Shown: piece by piece, positions 17,780 through 27,926 of the stretch
Numbering within the stretch: the stretch's first letter is position 1
Layout of the letters: every line of letters begins with the position of its first letter
Assembly (NCBI RefSeq): GCF_014596725.1
Contig: NZ_JACVEG010000001.1
Coordinates: 496,001-560,000, forward strand
Origin: Vibrio sp. Y2-5
GTDB lineage: Bacteria > Pseudomonadota > Gammaproteobacteria > Enterobacterales > Vibrionaceae
DNA: 64,000 bases
Reading direction: 5' to 3'
Position numbers and translations under genes: made by a program
The notes under the pieces: generated by a model
The model's database searches: none
Seen by the model: only the letters and a program-made list of their open reading frames with translations
What the model was told of the DNA's origin: nothing

Positions 17780-18994
17780 TTATTGACTGTAAGTGCTTAG
17801 GAAACGTTCAAAGCGTCCGATGGCGATTTCCAGATCTTCAACGTGTGGTAGCGTTACGATACGGAAATGGTCAGGCTTCGGCCAGTTAAAGCCTGTGCCT
17901 TGAACCAACAGTACTTTTTCCTGAACTAAGAAATCCAACACCATTTTTTGGTCATCTTTGATGTTGTACATCTTAGTGTCGATTTTCGGGAACAAGTACA
18001 TCGCGCCTTTCGGTTTCACACAAGAAACCCCGGGGATCTGGTTAATCATTTCCCATGCTTTGTCACGCTGCTCTAACAGACGACCACCGGGAAGGATCAG
18101 TTCATTGATACTTTGGTACCCACCTAATGCCGTTTGAATAGCATGCTGCATTGGTACGTTTGCACACAAACGCATCGAGGCCAGCATTTCAAGACCTGAG
18201 ATATAGCCTTTAGCTTGATGTTTAGGGCCTGTCAGGAACATCCAGCCACTACGGAAACCACAAACTCGGTAAGCTTTAGACAGACCATTGAAGGTCACAA
18301 CCAGAACATCTTCTGTCAGCGTTGCCACTGAAGTGTGTGTTGCACCGTCATAAAGGACTTTGTCGTAAATCTCATCTGCGAAAATGATCAACTTATGCTG
18401 ACGAGCAATTTCAATCACTTCTAACAGAAAATCACGGCTATAAACCGCACCAGTAGGGTTGTTCGGGTTAATCAGAACAATACCGCGAGTTTTTGGCGTG
18501 ATTTTCTTTTTAATGTCATCCAGATCTGGATACCAGTCGGCTTGTTCATCACAGATGTAATGCACCGCAGTACCACCAGAAAGAGACACAGCGGCTGTCC
18601 ATAACGGATAGTCAGGCGCTGGCACTAACATTTCGTCGCCATTATTCAGTAGGGCTTGCATAGACATTACGATCAGTTCAGATGCGCCGTTACCTAAGTA
18701 AACGTCTTCGACGTCTAGGCTGCGGATACCTTTCTTCTGATAGTGCTGAACAACAGCTTTACGAGCGGAATAAATACCTTTCGAATCACAATAGCCTTGC
18801 GAAGTCGGCATATTACGGATCACGTCAACCAGGATTTCGTCTGGGGCGTCGAAGCCAAATGGGGCTGGGTTACCGATATTTAACTTCAGTATTTTATGCC
18901 CCTCTTCCTCCATGCGCTTAGCATGTTTGAGTACAGGACCCCTAATGTCGTAGCAGACATTATCGAGTTTTGACGACATCCCGATATTTTGCAT
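17780..18994 (-). CDS. alaA: Glutamate-pyruvate aminotransferase AlaA
   Basis: A 404-aa PLP-dependent class I aminotransferase making alanine from pyruvate and glutamate. The PLP-binding lysine is Lys240 in NGLSKAYRVCGFRSGW, with Asn179 in NPNNPTG and Asp207/Tyr210 in FADEIYDKVLYDG. The sequence tracks E. coli AlaA (405 aa) from the N-terminal SSKLDNVCYDIRGPVLKHA onward. AGGA precedes the ATG at suitable spacing. It is divergent from menF across a 215-bp region. Confidence 0.95.
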   Translation of the reverse strand: MQNIGMSSKLDNVCYDIRGPVLKHAKRMEEEGHKILKLNIGNPAPFGFDAPDEILVDVIRNMPTSQGYCDSKGIYSARKAVVQHYQKKGIRSLDVEDVYLGNGASELIVMSMQALLNNGDEMLVPAPDYPLWTAAVSLSGGTAVHYICDEQADWYPDLDDIKKKITPKTRGIVLINPNNPTGAVYSRDFLLEVIEIARQHKLIIFADEIYDKVLYDGATHTSVATLTEDVLVVTFNGLSKAYRVCGFRSGWMFLTGPKHQAKGYISGLEMLASMRLCANVPMQHAIQTALGGYQSINELILPGGRLLEQRDKAWEMINQIPGVSCVKPKGAMYLFPKIDTKMYNIKDDQKMVLDFLVQEKVLLVQGTGFNWPKPDHFRIVTLPHVEDLEIAIGRFERFLSTYSQ

Positions 18995-19209
18995 TTTTTT
19001 ATTCCTGAGAAAGGTTGAATTTCTTTATTAAACTAACTCAAATAGAATTTTTTTAGAATATAAATCTGAAAAAAGTCTACTTTATGGTGAGTGAGCTGAA
19101 AGCTATTTTGTTTAAGTGATGTAAAAGATAGAGCATAACCTTGATTTAAATAAGTTCTCTCAATAGAGTAGCCAAAGGTATACCAAATCTCCTTAACTAC
19201 GAGGTTGTT

Positions 19210-20517
19210 TTGTCTAAATTTTATCAAGCCGTTGCTCAGTTAATTGAGCAAGTAAGTAACGCGAGAGAAAACGATGTTCGTTTTGTCCAAGAGCTGGCAG
19301 ATAAGCCACCATTCGCGTTTATAGATTGGCTTGAAGCCCAACCTATTTTCCCTAAATTTTACTGGCAATCCCGAGACACTCGTGACGAAGTGGTCGCATT
19401 AGGCCAGCTATACACTTTTACTGAACCAGAACCGGCTTACGCTATTTTGGGCGAAGGCCAGCGAGTATGGGGCGGACGTTCTTTTGATGGACGTACGGAA
19501 AAGAACCGTTACTGCATGGCTTCTTTTTTCTTTCTGCCACAGATTGAGTTGATCCGTTTTGATGATAAATGGTCATTAGCCGCTAACGTGAGCCACGAAA
19601 AACACCGGACATTAGCCACGCTCAACAAACTGCTAGTGGATGTTACACCAATTCGCACGCTGCAAAGTGAGATTGTGCATGTGACGCATACTCCGGACGA
19701 AGACGGTTGGAATCACCTTGTAGAGAAAGTGCTGCATGGGATAGAACAACAAGACTTCAAAAAAGTGGTTCTGGCACGAAAAACAAGCTTGCAATTAGAC
19801 AGCAATTTAAGTGCTGCTCAGCTTTTAAAAGCCAGCTATGCGCAGAACCATCACAGCTTCCATTTTCTGCTATCGATTGATACAAAACACAGTTTTATGG
19901 GCTCTACGCCGGAACGTTTGTATTATCGCCAAGGAAGTGAACTGCAGACTGAAGCGTTGGCTGGCACAATCGGACGAGGTCACAATGCCAGTCAGGATTT
20001 AGAACTAGCAAATTGGTTAACGAAAGATACAAAGAATCTGAATGAAAACCAGTTGGTCGTGGATGATATCGTTGAGCGTTTACAGCCTCATTCTAATCAA
20101 GTGTTTGTTGAACAAGAGGCACGTTTGATTCGCTTACGCAAAGTTCAACATTTAAAACGTGCGATTCGTGCGGAGTTGAAAAAAGGTATTAACGGCATTC
20201 AATTATTGAGTGCGCTACAACCGACAGCAGCCGTAGCAGGGCTGCCTCGTAAAGCGGCGTTGGATTTTATTACCCAAAATGAGCCCTTCGCGCGCGGTTG
20301 GTATGCAGGATCTATGGGCTACTTTAGTCATCAAAAAGCGGAGTTTTGTGTTGCGATTCGCAGCGCATTAGTGCTGGAAAAAGAAGTTCAGCTTTTTGCC
20401 GGTGCGGGGATTGTTCCTGGCTCTGTTGCAGAACATGAGTGGCAGGAGCTGGATAAGAAAATGTCTACATTGCTCAGTTTAATCTCAGACAAGTTACCTC
20501 TGGGAGTGGCTTCATGA
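19210..20517 (+). CDS. menF: Isochorismate synthase MenF (TTG start)
   Basis: A 435-aa chorismate-using enzyme that makes isochorismate, the first committed intermediate of menaquinone. The chorismatase domain (about 165-430) has the general-base Lys in KVVLARKTSLQ, the EALAGTIGRG motif, HLKRAIRAELKKG and the metal-binding GAGIVPGSVAEHEWQELDKK. No ATG fits; TTG 19210 is preceded by ACGAGG at six bases. It overlaps menD by four bases (ATGA), so translation is coupled. A FNR-like half match TTGATTTAAATAAG lies at 19141-19154. Confidence 0.95.
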   Translation: MSKFYQAVAQLIEQVSNARENDVRFVQELADKPPFAFIDWLEAQPIFPKFYWQSRDTRDEVVALGQLYTFTEPEPAYAILGEGQRVWGGRSFDGRTEKNRYCMASFFFLPQIELIRFDDKWSLAANVSHEKHRTLATLNKLLVDVTPIRTLQSEIVHVTHTPDEDGWNHLVEKVLHGIEQQDFKKVVLARKTSLQLDSNLSAAQLLKASYAQNHHSFHFLLSIDTKHSFMGSTPERLYYRQGSELQTEALAGTIGRGHNASQDLELANWLTKDTKNLNENQLVVDDIVERLQPHSNQVFVEQEARLIRLRKVQHLKRAIRAELKKGINGIQLLSALQPTAAVAGLPRKAALDFITQNEPFARGWYAGSMGYFSHQKAEFCVAIRSALVLEKEVQLFAGAGIVPGSVAEHEWQELDKKMSTLLSLISDKLPLGVAS

Positions 20518-22226
20518 GCCAAGATCAAGCGGTACTGAACCGAATTTGGTGCAAGGTGATCTTAGAAGAGTTGGCGCGCTTTGGCGTGACCGAAGTCTGC
20601 GTGGCTCCGGGTTCTCGTTCTACTCCTTTGACACTTGAAGCAGACGCAAACGCAAAGCTAAACCTTCACACACACTATGATGAAAGAGGGCTTGGTTTTC
20701 TTGCATCAGGCTTAGCAAAAGCAAGCCACAAGCCTGTCGCAGTTATTGTTACATCAGGCACGGCGGTAGCAAATTTACTTCCAGCGATTGCAGAAGCAAA
20801 ACTAACTGGTGAAAAACTGATTGTTCTTACTGCCGACCGCCCTGTTGAATTGGTGGGTTGTGGCGCGAACCAAGCGATTGTGCAGCATGACATCTTTTCT
20901 TCGCATGTGACCAACGCGATTTACCTGCCTAGTCCTGACGTGGGGATTTCCCTAAATTGGTTACTGACTACTGTTGATGATGTTTGTTATCAACAGGAGC
21001 AGTCGGGCAGTGCCATCCATATAAACTGTCCATTCCCCGAACCACTCTATTCTAATGGTGATGATTCACAGTATCAGGATTATCTCGCTACGATTGGTGA
21101 ATGGTCGCAATCCGAACAAATTTACAGCCAGCGTCACTTTGGCGCTTCAAAGGTTTCTCTTATCTCCAATGAAATACTGAGTAAGAAAGGTGTTGTTATC
21201 GTTGGCTCGGTAAGTTTAAGAGAGGCTCTAGCGGCGAGACAGTTCGCCGAAAAACTGGGGTGGCCACTGTTGTGTGACCCTCAATCAGGTATTAACAGCC
21301 AATGGGCACACTTTGATTTGTGGCTGCAAAATGCTTCTGCAAAAACTCAGCTTAATCAATGTGAGCAAATTGTTCAGTTTGGCTCACGTATCGTCTCCAA
21401 GCGTTTAAATCAGTGGCTCTCGGAACAAGTGAGTCAAAGAAATTGCCAATATGGCTATGTTTCCTCTAGCTTGGACAGAAACAATCCCGCGCATCTTCCT
21501 CAGCAACATTGGGTCGCAGAAATTTCTGATTGGGTCACTTCTGCCATAGAGCAGTGGACTGCGCTAACGCCGTTGCAATCTGGCTGGGCGGACTCATTGA
21601 TAGCGTATTCAACAGCCATTTCACAATTGGCGAAGTTGCATTTATCTCAGCAGCATTTAACCGAAATCGCAGTCGCACTTGAACTGAGTGACGCTGAAAC
21701 GGATACGGCGTTGTTTTTGGGCAACAGCTTGATTGTGCGTTTAGCGGATATGTTCAGCGTGATAGAGCAACGTGACGTGTACTCAAATCGTGGAGCGTCT
21801 GGTATTGACGGACTTGTTGCGACAGCGGCTGGCGTACATCGCGCGATTGATAAACCTATGTTGATGATATTGGGTGATACCTCGCTGCTTTATGATCTCA
21901 ACTCGTTGGCTTTAGTGCGCGCAAGTAAACACCCGCTGGTGATCGTTGTCTGCAATAACGATGGTGGAGCGATATTCGATTTACTTCCAGTACCTGCTGA
22001 AAAGCGTGAAGCGCTTTACCAGATGCCACATGGAATGAATTTTAAAGCCGCAGCAGCGCAATTTGGTTTGCACTATGCGCAACCTGAGACGCTTCAAGCT
22101 TATCACTCTTTGGTGCAAGAACATTTGCAGTCGGGTGAGGGATGCCTGCTGGTGGAGGTCATCACTCCACCTCAACAAGCTTCAGCACAAATCAAGCAAC
22201 TGACCGCTCAGATTCATGCTTTATAG
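20514..22226 (+). CDS. menD: SEPHCHC synthase MenD
   Basis: A 570-aa thiamine-diphosphate enzyme that joins 2-oxoglutarate, after decarboxylation, to isochorismate to give SEPHCHC. Recognisable blocks are [14 protein letters not shown] near the N terminus (with the conserved glutamate for ThDP activation nearby), [34 protein letters not shown], and the ThDP/Mg site [15 protein letters not shown]...[15 protein letters not shown]. Length fits E. coli MenD (556 aa). Starts within menF and overlaps menH by 11 bases. Confidence 0.96.
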   Translation: MSQDQAVLNRIWCKVILEELARFGVTEVCVAPGSRSTPLTLEADANAKLNLHTHYDERGLGFLASGLAKASHKPVAVIVTSGTAVANLLPAIAEAKLTGEKLIVLTADRPVELVGCGANQAIVQHDIFSSHVTNAIYLPSPDVGISLNWLLTTVDDVCYQQEQSGSAIHINCPFPEPLYSNGDDSQYQDYLATIGEWSQSEQIYSQRHFGASKVSLISNEILSKKGVVIVGSVSLREALAARQFAEKLGWPLLCDPQSGINSQWAHFDLWLQNASAKTQLNQCEQIVQFGSRIVSKRLNQWLSEQVSQRNCQYGYVSSSLDRNNPAHLPQQHWVAEISDWVTSAIEQWTALTPLQSGWADSLIAYSTAISQLAKLHLSQQHLTEIAVALELSDAETDTALFLGNSLIVRLADMFSVIEQRDVYSNRGASGIDGLVATAAGVHRAIDKPMLMILGDTSLLYDLNSLALVRASKHPLVIVVCNNDGGAIFDLLPVPAEKREALYQMPHGMNFKAAAAQFGLHYAQPETLQAYHSLVQEHLQSGEGCLLVEVITPPQQASAQIKQLTAQIHAL

Positions 22227-23040
22227 TCACTCTTGCTTTGAGCAAACCACCAAAGAAGGCGAGCCAGTTCTGGTCTTTTTGCATGGTTTGCTGGGCAGCG
22301 GCGAAGACTGGCAATCCTCGGTTGAACAACTGCCTAAGAGCAATTGGATCACCATAGACCTTCCCGGGCATGGTCAAAGTCAAGATCATACCTGTTCAGA
22401 CTTTTCTCAGTGTTGCCAACAAATTTCTCACACAATTCTTTCCCAAATAGAACCTAATACACCCGTTATTTTGATTGGATACTCATTGGGCGGTCGCATC
22501 GCCATGTTAGGCGCTGCGCTTGAACTGTTTTCGAGTATCAACCTTGTTGGTTTGGTTATCGAAGGTGGGAATTTTGGTTTACAGAGCGAACTAGAGAAAA
22601 AACAACGCTGGGAAAATGATAGTCGGTGGGCGCAACGATTTCGATTAGAACCGATTGAGCAAGTATTGAACGATTGGTATCAGCAAGCAGTGTTTAGTTC
22701 ACTAAATGATGAGCAAAGACAAACTCTGATCACAAAGCGCAGTGCTAATCTTGGGAACCACATAGCAAATATGCTGTTATCAACATCGTTGGCAAATCAA
22801 CCATACTTATTACCTGCATTGCAGCAACTTTCGTTGCCAGTGCTTTATGTGTGTGGAGCAAACGATCACAAATTTCGTCAACTCGCCGAACAGAGCGGGC
22901 TGACTTACTGTCAGATTGAAAGCGCAGGACACAATGTTCATCAAGAACAGCCCTGTGCTTTTGCGAAGACAATTCAGCGATTTATAGACTCACTCCACAA
23001 AAAAGTGAGAAGCAACAATATTGGGAATCACCATGGCTAA
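22216..23040 (+). CDS. menH: SHCHC synthase MenH
   Basis: A 274-aa alpha/beta hydrolase that eliminates pyruvate from SEPHCHC to give SHCHC. The nucleophile is in [15 protein letters not shown], the oxyanion region in [11 protein letters not shown], the acid in CGANDHKF and the histidine in [10 protein letters not shown]. It is slightly longer than E. coli MenH (252 aa). It overlaps both menD and menB, so menF-D-H-B form a tight translationally coupled block. Confidence 0.93.
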   Translation: MLYSHSCFEQTTKEGEPVLVFLHGLLGSGEDWQSSVEQLPKSNWITIDLPGHGQSQDHTCSDFSQCCQQISHTILSQIEPNTPVILIGYSLGGRIAMLGAALELFSSINLVGLVIEGGNFGLQSELEKKQRWENDSRWAQRFRLEPIEQVLNDWYQQAVFSSLNDEQRQTLITKRSANLGNHIANMLLSTSLANQPYLLPALQQLSLPVLYVCGANDHKFRQLAEQSGLTYCQIESAGHNVHQEQPCAFAKTIQRFIDSLHKKVRSNNIGNHHG

Positions 23041-23899
23041 AACAGTAGGCATTTCAGAAGAAGAACTATACGCACCAGTGGCGTGGCATGATTGCAGTGG
23101 TAGTTTTGAAGATATTCACTACCACAAATCTGAAGATGGTATCGCGAAAATTACCATCGCTCGTCCTCAAGTACGTAACGCATTCCGCCCTCAAACCGTA
23201 AAAGAGATGATCAATGCGTTAGCAGATGCTCGTTACGACGAAGGTGTGGGTGTCATTATCTTAACGGGTTTAGGTGAAGATGCATTCTGCTCTGGTGGCG
23301 ACCAGAAAATTCGTGGCGACTACGGCGGTTACAAAGACGACACTGGCACTCACCACCTGAACGTGTTGGATTTCCAACGCCAAATTCGTACTTGTCCAAA
23401 ACCTGTGATCGCATCGGTTGCGGGCTGGGCTGTGGGTGGCGGTCACGTGCTGCACATGATGTGTGATCTTACTATCGCGGCCGAAAATGCCCAGTTTGGT
23501 CAAACTGGACCAAAAGTGGGCTCATTCGATGGCGGCTGGGGTGCCTCTTATATGGCTCGCATCGTGGGGCAGAAAAAGGCACGCGAGATCTGGTTCCTTT
23601 GCCGTTTCTACGACGCTCAGGAAGCCTTGGATATGGGCTTAGTTAACACTGTTGTTCCACTGGCTGAACTTGAAAAAGAGACGGTACGTTGGTGTCGTGA
23701 AGTGTTGCAACACAGTCCTATGGCGCTTCGTTGTTTGAAAGCAGCACTGAATGCTGACTGTGATGGTCAGGCTGGTCTTCAAGAGTTGGCGGGTAACGCA
23801 ACTATGTTGTTCTACATGACTGACGAAGGTCAGGAAGGGCGCAATGCGTTTAATGAAAAACGTCGTCCAGACTTCAACAAGTTCCCTCGCAACCCTTAA
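23033..23899 (+). CDS. menB: 1,4-dihydroxy-2-naphthoyl-CoA synthase MenB
   Basis: A 288-aa crotonase-fold enzyme that cyclises o-succinylbenzoyl-CoA to the naphthoate ring. It matches E. coli MenB almost throughout ([63 protein letters not shown]). ATG 23033 has GGGA at a suitable distance; the TTG at 23021 would add only four residues and lacks a site. The start lies inside the last codons of menH. Confidence 0.96.
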   Translation: MAKTVGISEEELYAPVAWHDCSGSFEDIHYHKSEDGIAKITIARPQVRNAFRPQTVKEMINALADARYDEGVGVIILTGLGEDAFCSGGDQKIRGDYGGYKDDTGTHHLNVLDFQRQIRTCPKPVIASVAGWAVGGGHVLHMMCDLTIAAENAQFGQTGPKVGSFDGGWGASYMARIVGQKKAREIWFLCRFYDAQEALDMGLVNTVVPLAELEKETVRWCREVLQHSPMALRCLKAALNADCDGQAGLQELAGNATMLFYMTDEGQEGRNAFNEKRRPDFNKFPRNP

Positions 23900-24010
23900 T
23901 GTTGCAGACGCTTATGGTTAATGGCTGATCGTTTTTTAACTATTAGCCTTACGAAATTAGGGTCAGTAGTCTCGTTACTCTGACCCATAGTCAACAAAAT
24001 TAGGTTTTAT
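23900..24010 (+). other. menB-menC gap with GGGTCAG / CTGACCC hairpin
   Basis: The only sizeable gap in the men operon. It holds a 7-bp inverted repeat GGGTCAG (about 23960-23966) and CTGACCC (about 23980-23986) without a T-run, so it is more likely a processing or attenuation hairpin than a terminator. Confidence 0.4.
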
Positions 24011-25006
24011 ATGCGCAGTGCAAAACTGTACCGCTATGCATTACCCATGGATAGCGGAGTGATTCTTCGTGAAGAGAAACTGACTGTACGCGAAGGTTTT
24101 GTTGTTGAACTTCGTGAAGATGGAAAAGTAGGGCTCGGGGAAATTGCGCCCTTAAAAGGATTCAGCATCGAAACGCCAGATGAAGCGGGTGCGTTGGCAA
24201 AAGAGCAGCTTGAACTTTGGGTTCAAGGACAAGTACTTAATTACGATGAATTGTTCCCGTCAGTCGCCTTCGGGTTATCGATGGCGGAATTGGAGTTAGC
24301 TGGTGGTTTACCACAAGAGGGTGAGTATAACGCTGCACCACTTTGTACTGGTGACCCAGACGATCTCATTCCAACGTTGAACAATATGCCTGGCAGAAAA
24401 GTGGCGAAAATCAAAGTGGGTTTATACGAACCGATTCGTGACGGCATGTTGGTGAATCTATTCTTAGAATCCATGCCAGACCTTTATCTCCGCTTGGATG
24501 CCAATCGAGCTTGGACCAAAGAAAAAGCTGCGAAGTTTGCCCAATATATCGCGCCTTCAAGACGCAGTAGAATTGCTTATCTTGAAGAGCCGTGTATGTC
24601 GCCAAGTGACAGTCTGGCTTTTGCTATTGATACCGGTATCGGAATTGCGTGGGATGAAACCTTGCAACACTCGGTTCGCAGTGATGAATTCAAACTTGAA
24701 CAATTGGTAGGGGCGAAAGCCATTGTTATCAAGCCAACGCTGATAGGTTCTGTTGAGCGTTGTAAGTCCTTGATTGAAAAAGCTAAGGCGTTAAACATTC
24801 AGGCAGTGGTCAGTTCAAGTATTGAATCAAGTTTAGGTTTAACTCAGTTAGCTCGTTTGTCTAAATGGCTGATGCCGGAAGAAATTCCGGGGCTAGATAC
24901 GATAGGGCTGTTTAAGACTCAGCTTGTTACCTCATGGCCGTATTGCAATAGTCCGGTTGAGAACCTCGAAGACCAAGAGCTTATCTGGTCGTCGGAGACA
25001 GCATGA
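24011..25006 (+). CDS. menC: o-Succinylbenzoate synthase MenC
   Basis: A 331-aa enolase-superfamily dehydratase turning SHCHC into o-succinylbenzoate. The catalytic lysine is in RKVAKIKVGLYEP, the metal ligands in LRLDANRAWTKEKA, YLEEPCMSPSD and WDETLQH, and the second lysine in AIVIKPTLIGS. Somewhat longer than the 320-aa E. coli protein. Overlaps menE by four bases. Confidence 0.95.
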   Translation: MRSAKLYRYALPMDSGVILREEKLTVREGFVVELREDGKVGLGEIAPLKGFSIETPDEAGALAKEQLELWVQGQVLNYDELFPSVAFGLSMAELELAGGLPQEGEYNAAPLCTGDPDDLIPTLNNMPGRKVAKIKVGLYEPIRDGMLVNLFLESMPDLYLRLDANRAWTKEKAAKFAQYIAPSRRSRIAYLEEPCMSPSDSLAFAIDTGIGIAWDETLQHSVRSDEFKLEQLVGAKAIVIKPTLIGSVERCKSLIEKAKALNIQAVVSSSIESSLGLTQLARLSKWLMPEEIPGLDTIGLFKTQLVTSWPYCNSPVENLEDQELIWSSETA

Positions 25007-26430
25007 CCCCTTGGCAATATTATCAACAGTGTCACCCAGATAGGGTGGCACTTTGCTTTTATGACCCACAAGGTGAAGAGCAGCGGTTGACGTGGCTGCA
25101 ACTTAGCCGCCTTGTAGAGCAACACCAAGCGGCTCTGCTAGCGAAGGGAATCAAAGCGGGTGAGGTACTCACTTTAGTGGGTAAAAACCACATACAAATG
25201 CTTATGTGGTTTTTGGCTGCCCAACAATCTGGGGTAGTGTGCGCTTTTGCCATGCCTCAAACGATTTCTCAGCTGACGGACAAGCTCGATACCCTCTACA
25301 AACCATCTCAAACGGCTTATGTGTGGTTGGCGGATAGCGCTCAATGTCGAGCGGAAGACTTTCAAAACATTGAGAGAAAAATAGCGTTCATCGAATTTGA
25401 CACTCATCTTTGCAACGCTAGTTCTGTTTCGCTTCACTCACAGTACAAGGCTGACAACTTAGCCAGCATCATTTTTACTTCAGGTTCCACAGGCAAACCT
25501 AAAGCTGTCGCTCATACTCACAGTCAGCATCTTGCCTCTGCTCAGGGGTTATTGGACGTTTTCCGTTTTCAATCTGGTGATACATGGTTACTGAGCTTGC
25601 CTATGTATCATGTATCTGGATTAGCGATTGTTTATCGTTGGTTATGTTCAGGAGCCTGCTTGAAAATAGGCTCTGGGGATCTTGTTCAAGATATCCAAGG
25701 TGTCACTCACGCTTCTTTAGTTCCCACACAATTAAAGCGTCTTCTCGATAGTAAGCAAACACTTACACTTACCCATGTGTTACTTGGCGGAAGCCATATT
25801 CCACATCAGCTTAGCCAACAAGCCGCGGCGTTGGGAATTGAAACCTGGCTAGGTTATGGGATGACGGAAGCCGCCTCGACAGTAACGGCGAAACGAGTTG
25901 ATGACACAGCTACGACTGGCAAGGTACTTTCTCAGAGGAAAGTCATGCTGGAAGGCGAACGTATTTATATTGGCGGAGAGACGCTTGCTCAGGGTTACTA
26001 CTTTCAGGGAGTAGTAACGCCGATAGTGAATGAGCAGGGGTGGTTTGACAGTAAAGATTTAGGTCAGTGGGTCGGTGACGAATTAGTGATTATTGGTCGT
26101 GCTGACAACTTATTTATCTCTGGTGGAGAAAACATTCACTGTGAAGAGATTGAAAGCGTATTGAACCAGCATCCAGATATTCAGCTTGCGATGGTTGTTC
26201 CGGTAACCGATGCAGAATATGGCGCTCGTCCGCTGGCAGTGATTCACAGCCAACAGCGTTTCGAAAAACCAGATGGCGATAAGTTATGCAGTGACAAACT
26301 TGAAAAGTTCAAATGGCCGATTGCGTATTTCCAGATGCCGGACAAACTGCTAGAAACAGGGATAAAAGTCTCTCGCAAAGCGGTCAAAGACTGGTTGAAG
26401 GATCATCAGAATCAATACACGCCGCTATGA
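25003..26430 (+). CDS. menE: o-Succinylbenzoate-CoA ligase MenE
   Basis: A 475-aa acyl-adenylate-forming enzyme that activates o-succinylbenzoate with ATP and CoA. The P-loop IFTSGSTGKPKAVAHTH, the LGYGMTEAAST motif, the SKDLGQWVGDELVIIGRADNLFISGGENIHCEEIE hinge and the C-terminal lysine region ETGIKVSRKAVKDWL are present. It closes the menFDHBCE operon; menA and ubiE/menG are not in the window. Confidence 0.95.
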   Translation: MTPWQYYQQCHPDRVALCFYDPQGEEQRLTWLQLSRLVEQHQAALLAKGIKAGEVLTLVGKNHIQMLMWFLAAQQSGVVCAFAMPQTISQLTDKLDTLYKPSQTAYVWLADSAQCRAEDFQNIERKIAFIEFDTHLCNASSVSLHSQYKADNLASIIFTSGSTGKPKAVAHTHSQHLASAQGLLDVFRFQSGDTWLLSLPMYHVSGLAIVYRWLCSGACLKIGSGDLVQDIQGVTHASLVPTQLKRLLDSKQTLTLTHVLLGGSHIPHQLSQQAAALGIETWLGYGMTEAASTVTAKRVDDTATTGKVLSQRKVMLEGERIYIGGETLAQGYYFQGVVTPIVNEQGWFDSKDLGQWVGDELVIIGRADNLFISGGENIHCEEIESVLNQHPDIQLAMVVPVTDAEYGARPLAVIHSQQRFEKPDGDKLCSDKLEKFKWPIAYFQMPDKLLETGIKVSRKAVKDWLKDHQNQYTPL

Positions 26431-26599
26431 ACTGCACTTGTGAACTGAAAATCGAGAGTCTGTGAACTTAAAACCGAAAGTTAAAAGCTGCGGTTATGAG
26501 TTAGTCCAAAACAGAATTTCTCTTCTTATAACTCATGAGCATAATAGACCCAGATATTTGAGGATTTAAGACTATAGTGTCTATGTTCAAGGGGCTGTT

Positions 26600-26773
26600 A
26601 TGTTCAAAGGGCTTTTTATTGTCACCATCGTGTTGCAACTATTGATTGCTCTTACGCAAAGCGGATGGGTACGCTCGGTGGCGGAACTGAGTGCATTTTT
26701 ACTTGTTGTATTGTTCACTTTTACGGTTAAACCGCTCTCCGTCAAGCAGGAGTCTTTAAACGGTCAGAAGTAA
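26600..26773 (+). CDS. Small two-helix membrane protein, 57 aa
   Basis: ORF of 57 residues ([20 protein letters not shown]...[10 protein letters not shown]). Two hydrophobic segments (about 3-18 and 28-43) flank a short SGWVRS loop, giving a hairpin membrane protein. AAGGGG precedes the ATG by about six bases. Its last 18 bases overlap the 3' end of the convergent yeiH gene. I recognise no family; codon use and the ribosome binding site support a real gene, which standard length cut-offs would drop. Confidence 0.6.
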   Translation: MFKGLFIVTIVLQLLIALTQSGWVRSVAELSAFLLVVLFTFTVKPLSVKQESLNGQK

Positions 26774-27682
26774 CCAGCTCAAAGATGATACCGATATCGT
26801 AATCCAAAGAATCACACCAAACAGTAGTGGCTTAGGTCCCGACGCTTTCAAACGTGCCGGCGAAATACTGCAACCAATCAAAAATAGACAGATCACTAAT
26901 GCTTGTTTAGCAATCGAAAATACGCCTTGATAGATTTGTTGCCACTGTGGAAATAAGTCACTGAACCCAATTGCCAGACAGTAGAAAAGAATGAAATAGG
27001 GAATGGTCAGCTTACGTGAATGGCTCTTGAACATCCAAGCACTCACCAAGGCTACTGGCACAATCCAAAGCGCTCGCGCCAATTTAAGCGTCGTTGCTGT
27101 TTTAAGTGCTTCTTCACCATAAGCGGACGCTGCGCCAACAACAGAAGACGTATCGTGAATGGCAATAGCAGCCCACGTACCAAACGTATGTTGGTCGAGT
27201 GACAACGCGTGCCCAATCATTGGAAAGATAAACAGTGCGATAGAATTCAATACAAAAACAGTGCCCAAAGCCAAGCCGGTTTGGTCATCATCGGCGTTAA
27301 TTGCCGGAGCGACTGCTGCTATGGCACTTCCGCCACAAATTGCAGTACCAGATGCAATTAAATGCCCCGTTTTCTTCTCAAGTCCCATTGCTTTGGCAAC
27401 CAAAGTGCCAATAACGAGTGTACCGCAGATAGTTGCCAGAATAAGGCCAATACCATCACTGGTAACCGTTAACGCTTGTTGTAAAGGAATGCCAAAACCT
27501 AAGCCAACGATAGAGTAAGCCAACAGTTTCTTGGTGAGCTTTGCGATAGGAATGTGCGCGGGAACCCAGCCTAGGGAAGCCATCAGAAAACCCATAACCA
27601 AAGCACTAGGAGACGTAATCCAAGGAGAAAGGCAAAGTGCGCCACCCAGCCAAAATGGTAGGTGAATAGGTTTGATGTTCAT
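26756..27682 (-). CDS. YeiH-type putative sulfate exporter family protein
   Basis: A 308-aa polytopic membrane protein of the UPF0324 / YeiH family, listed as putative sulfate exporters; true substrate unknown. It shows about nine hydrophobic helices and the family blocks [17 protein letters not shown] and [13 protein letters not shown]. In E. coli yeiH is next to a LysR regulator; here no regulator is adjacent, and the inverted repeat AACATATGTT near 27822 upstream may be an operator. Confidence 0.85.
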   Translation of the reverse strand: MNIKPIHLPFWLGGALCLSPWITSPSALVMGFLMASLGWVPAHIPIAKLTKKLLAYSIVGLGFGIPLQQALTVTSDGIGLILATICGTLVIGTLVAKAMGLEKKTGHLIASGTAICGGSAIAAVAPAINADDDQTGLALGTVFVLNSIALFIFPMIGHALSLDQHTFGTWAAIAIHDTSSVVGAASAYGEEALKTATTLKLARALWIVPVALVSAWMFKSHSRKLTIPYFILFYCLAIGFSDLFPQWQQIYQGVFSIAKQALVICLFLIGCSISPARLKASGPKPLLFGVILWITISVSSLSWLLLTV

Positions 27683-27926
27683 AGTGACTACCTTACAACA
27701 TTCACAGACAATGTTCGGAACCCCGTATCAACACGCGTTTGATAAGAAAGGCTTTCTAAACGGTTTGGATTGGCATTGTAACGAGAAGTGGTTGGTCAGG
27801 AAATCTTAATGTATTGAACATATGTTTAGATAAACTGAACAAAGGGTGTTTTCTGTGTTAGGTGATGTAATGAAGGCTTCCCAAAAAGGAGCCTTCCAAC
27901 AAAATATTTCTTGATACAAGCGGCTA

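Noticed and set aside
27872..27896. Terminator GAAGGCT / AGCCTTC before the LplT-PlsC 3' end
   Set aside because: The stem is short and interrupted with no T-run on either strand; too weak to list.
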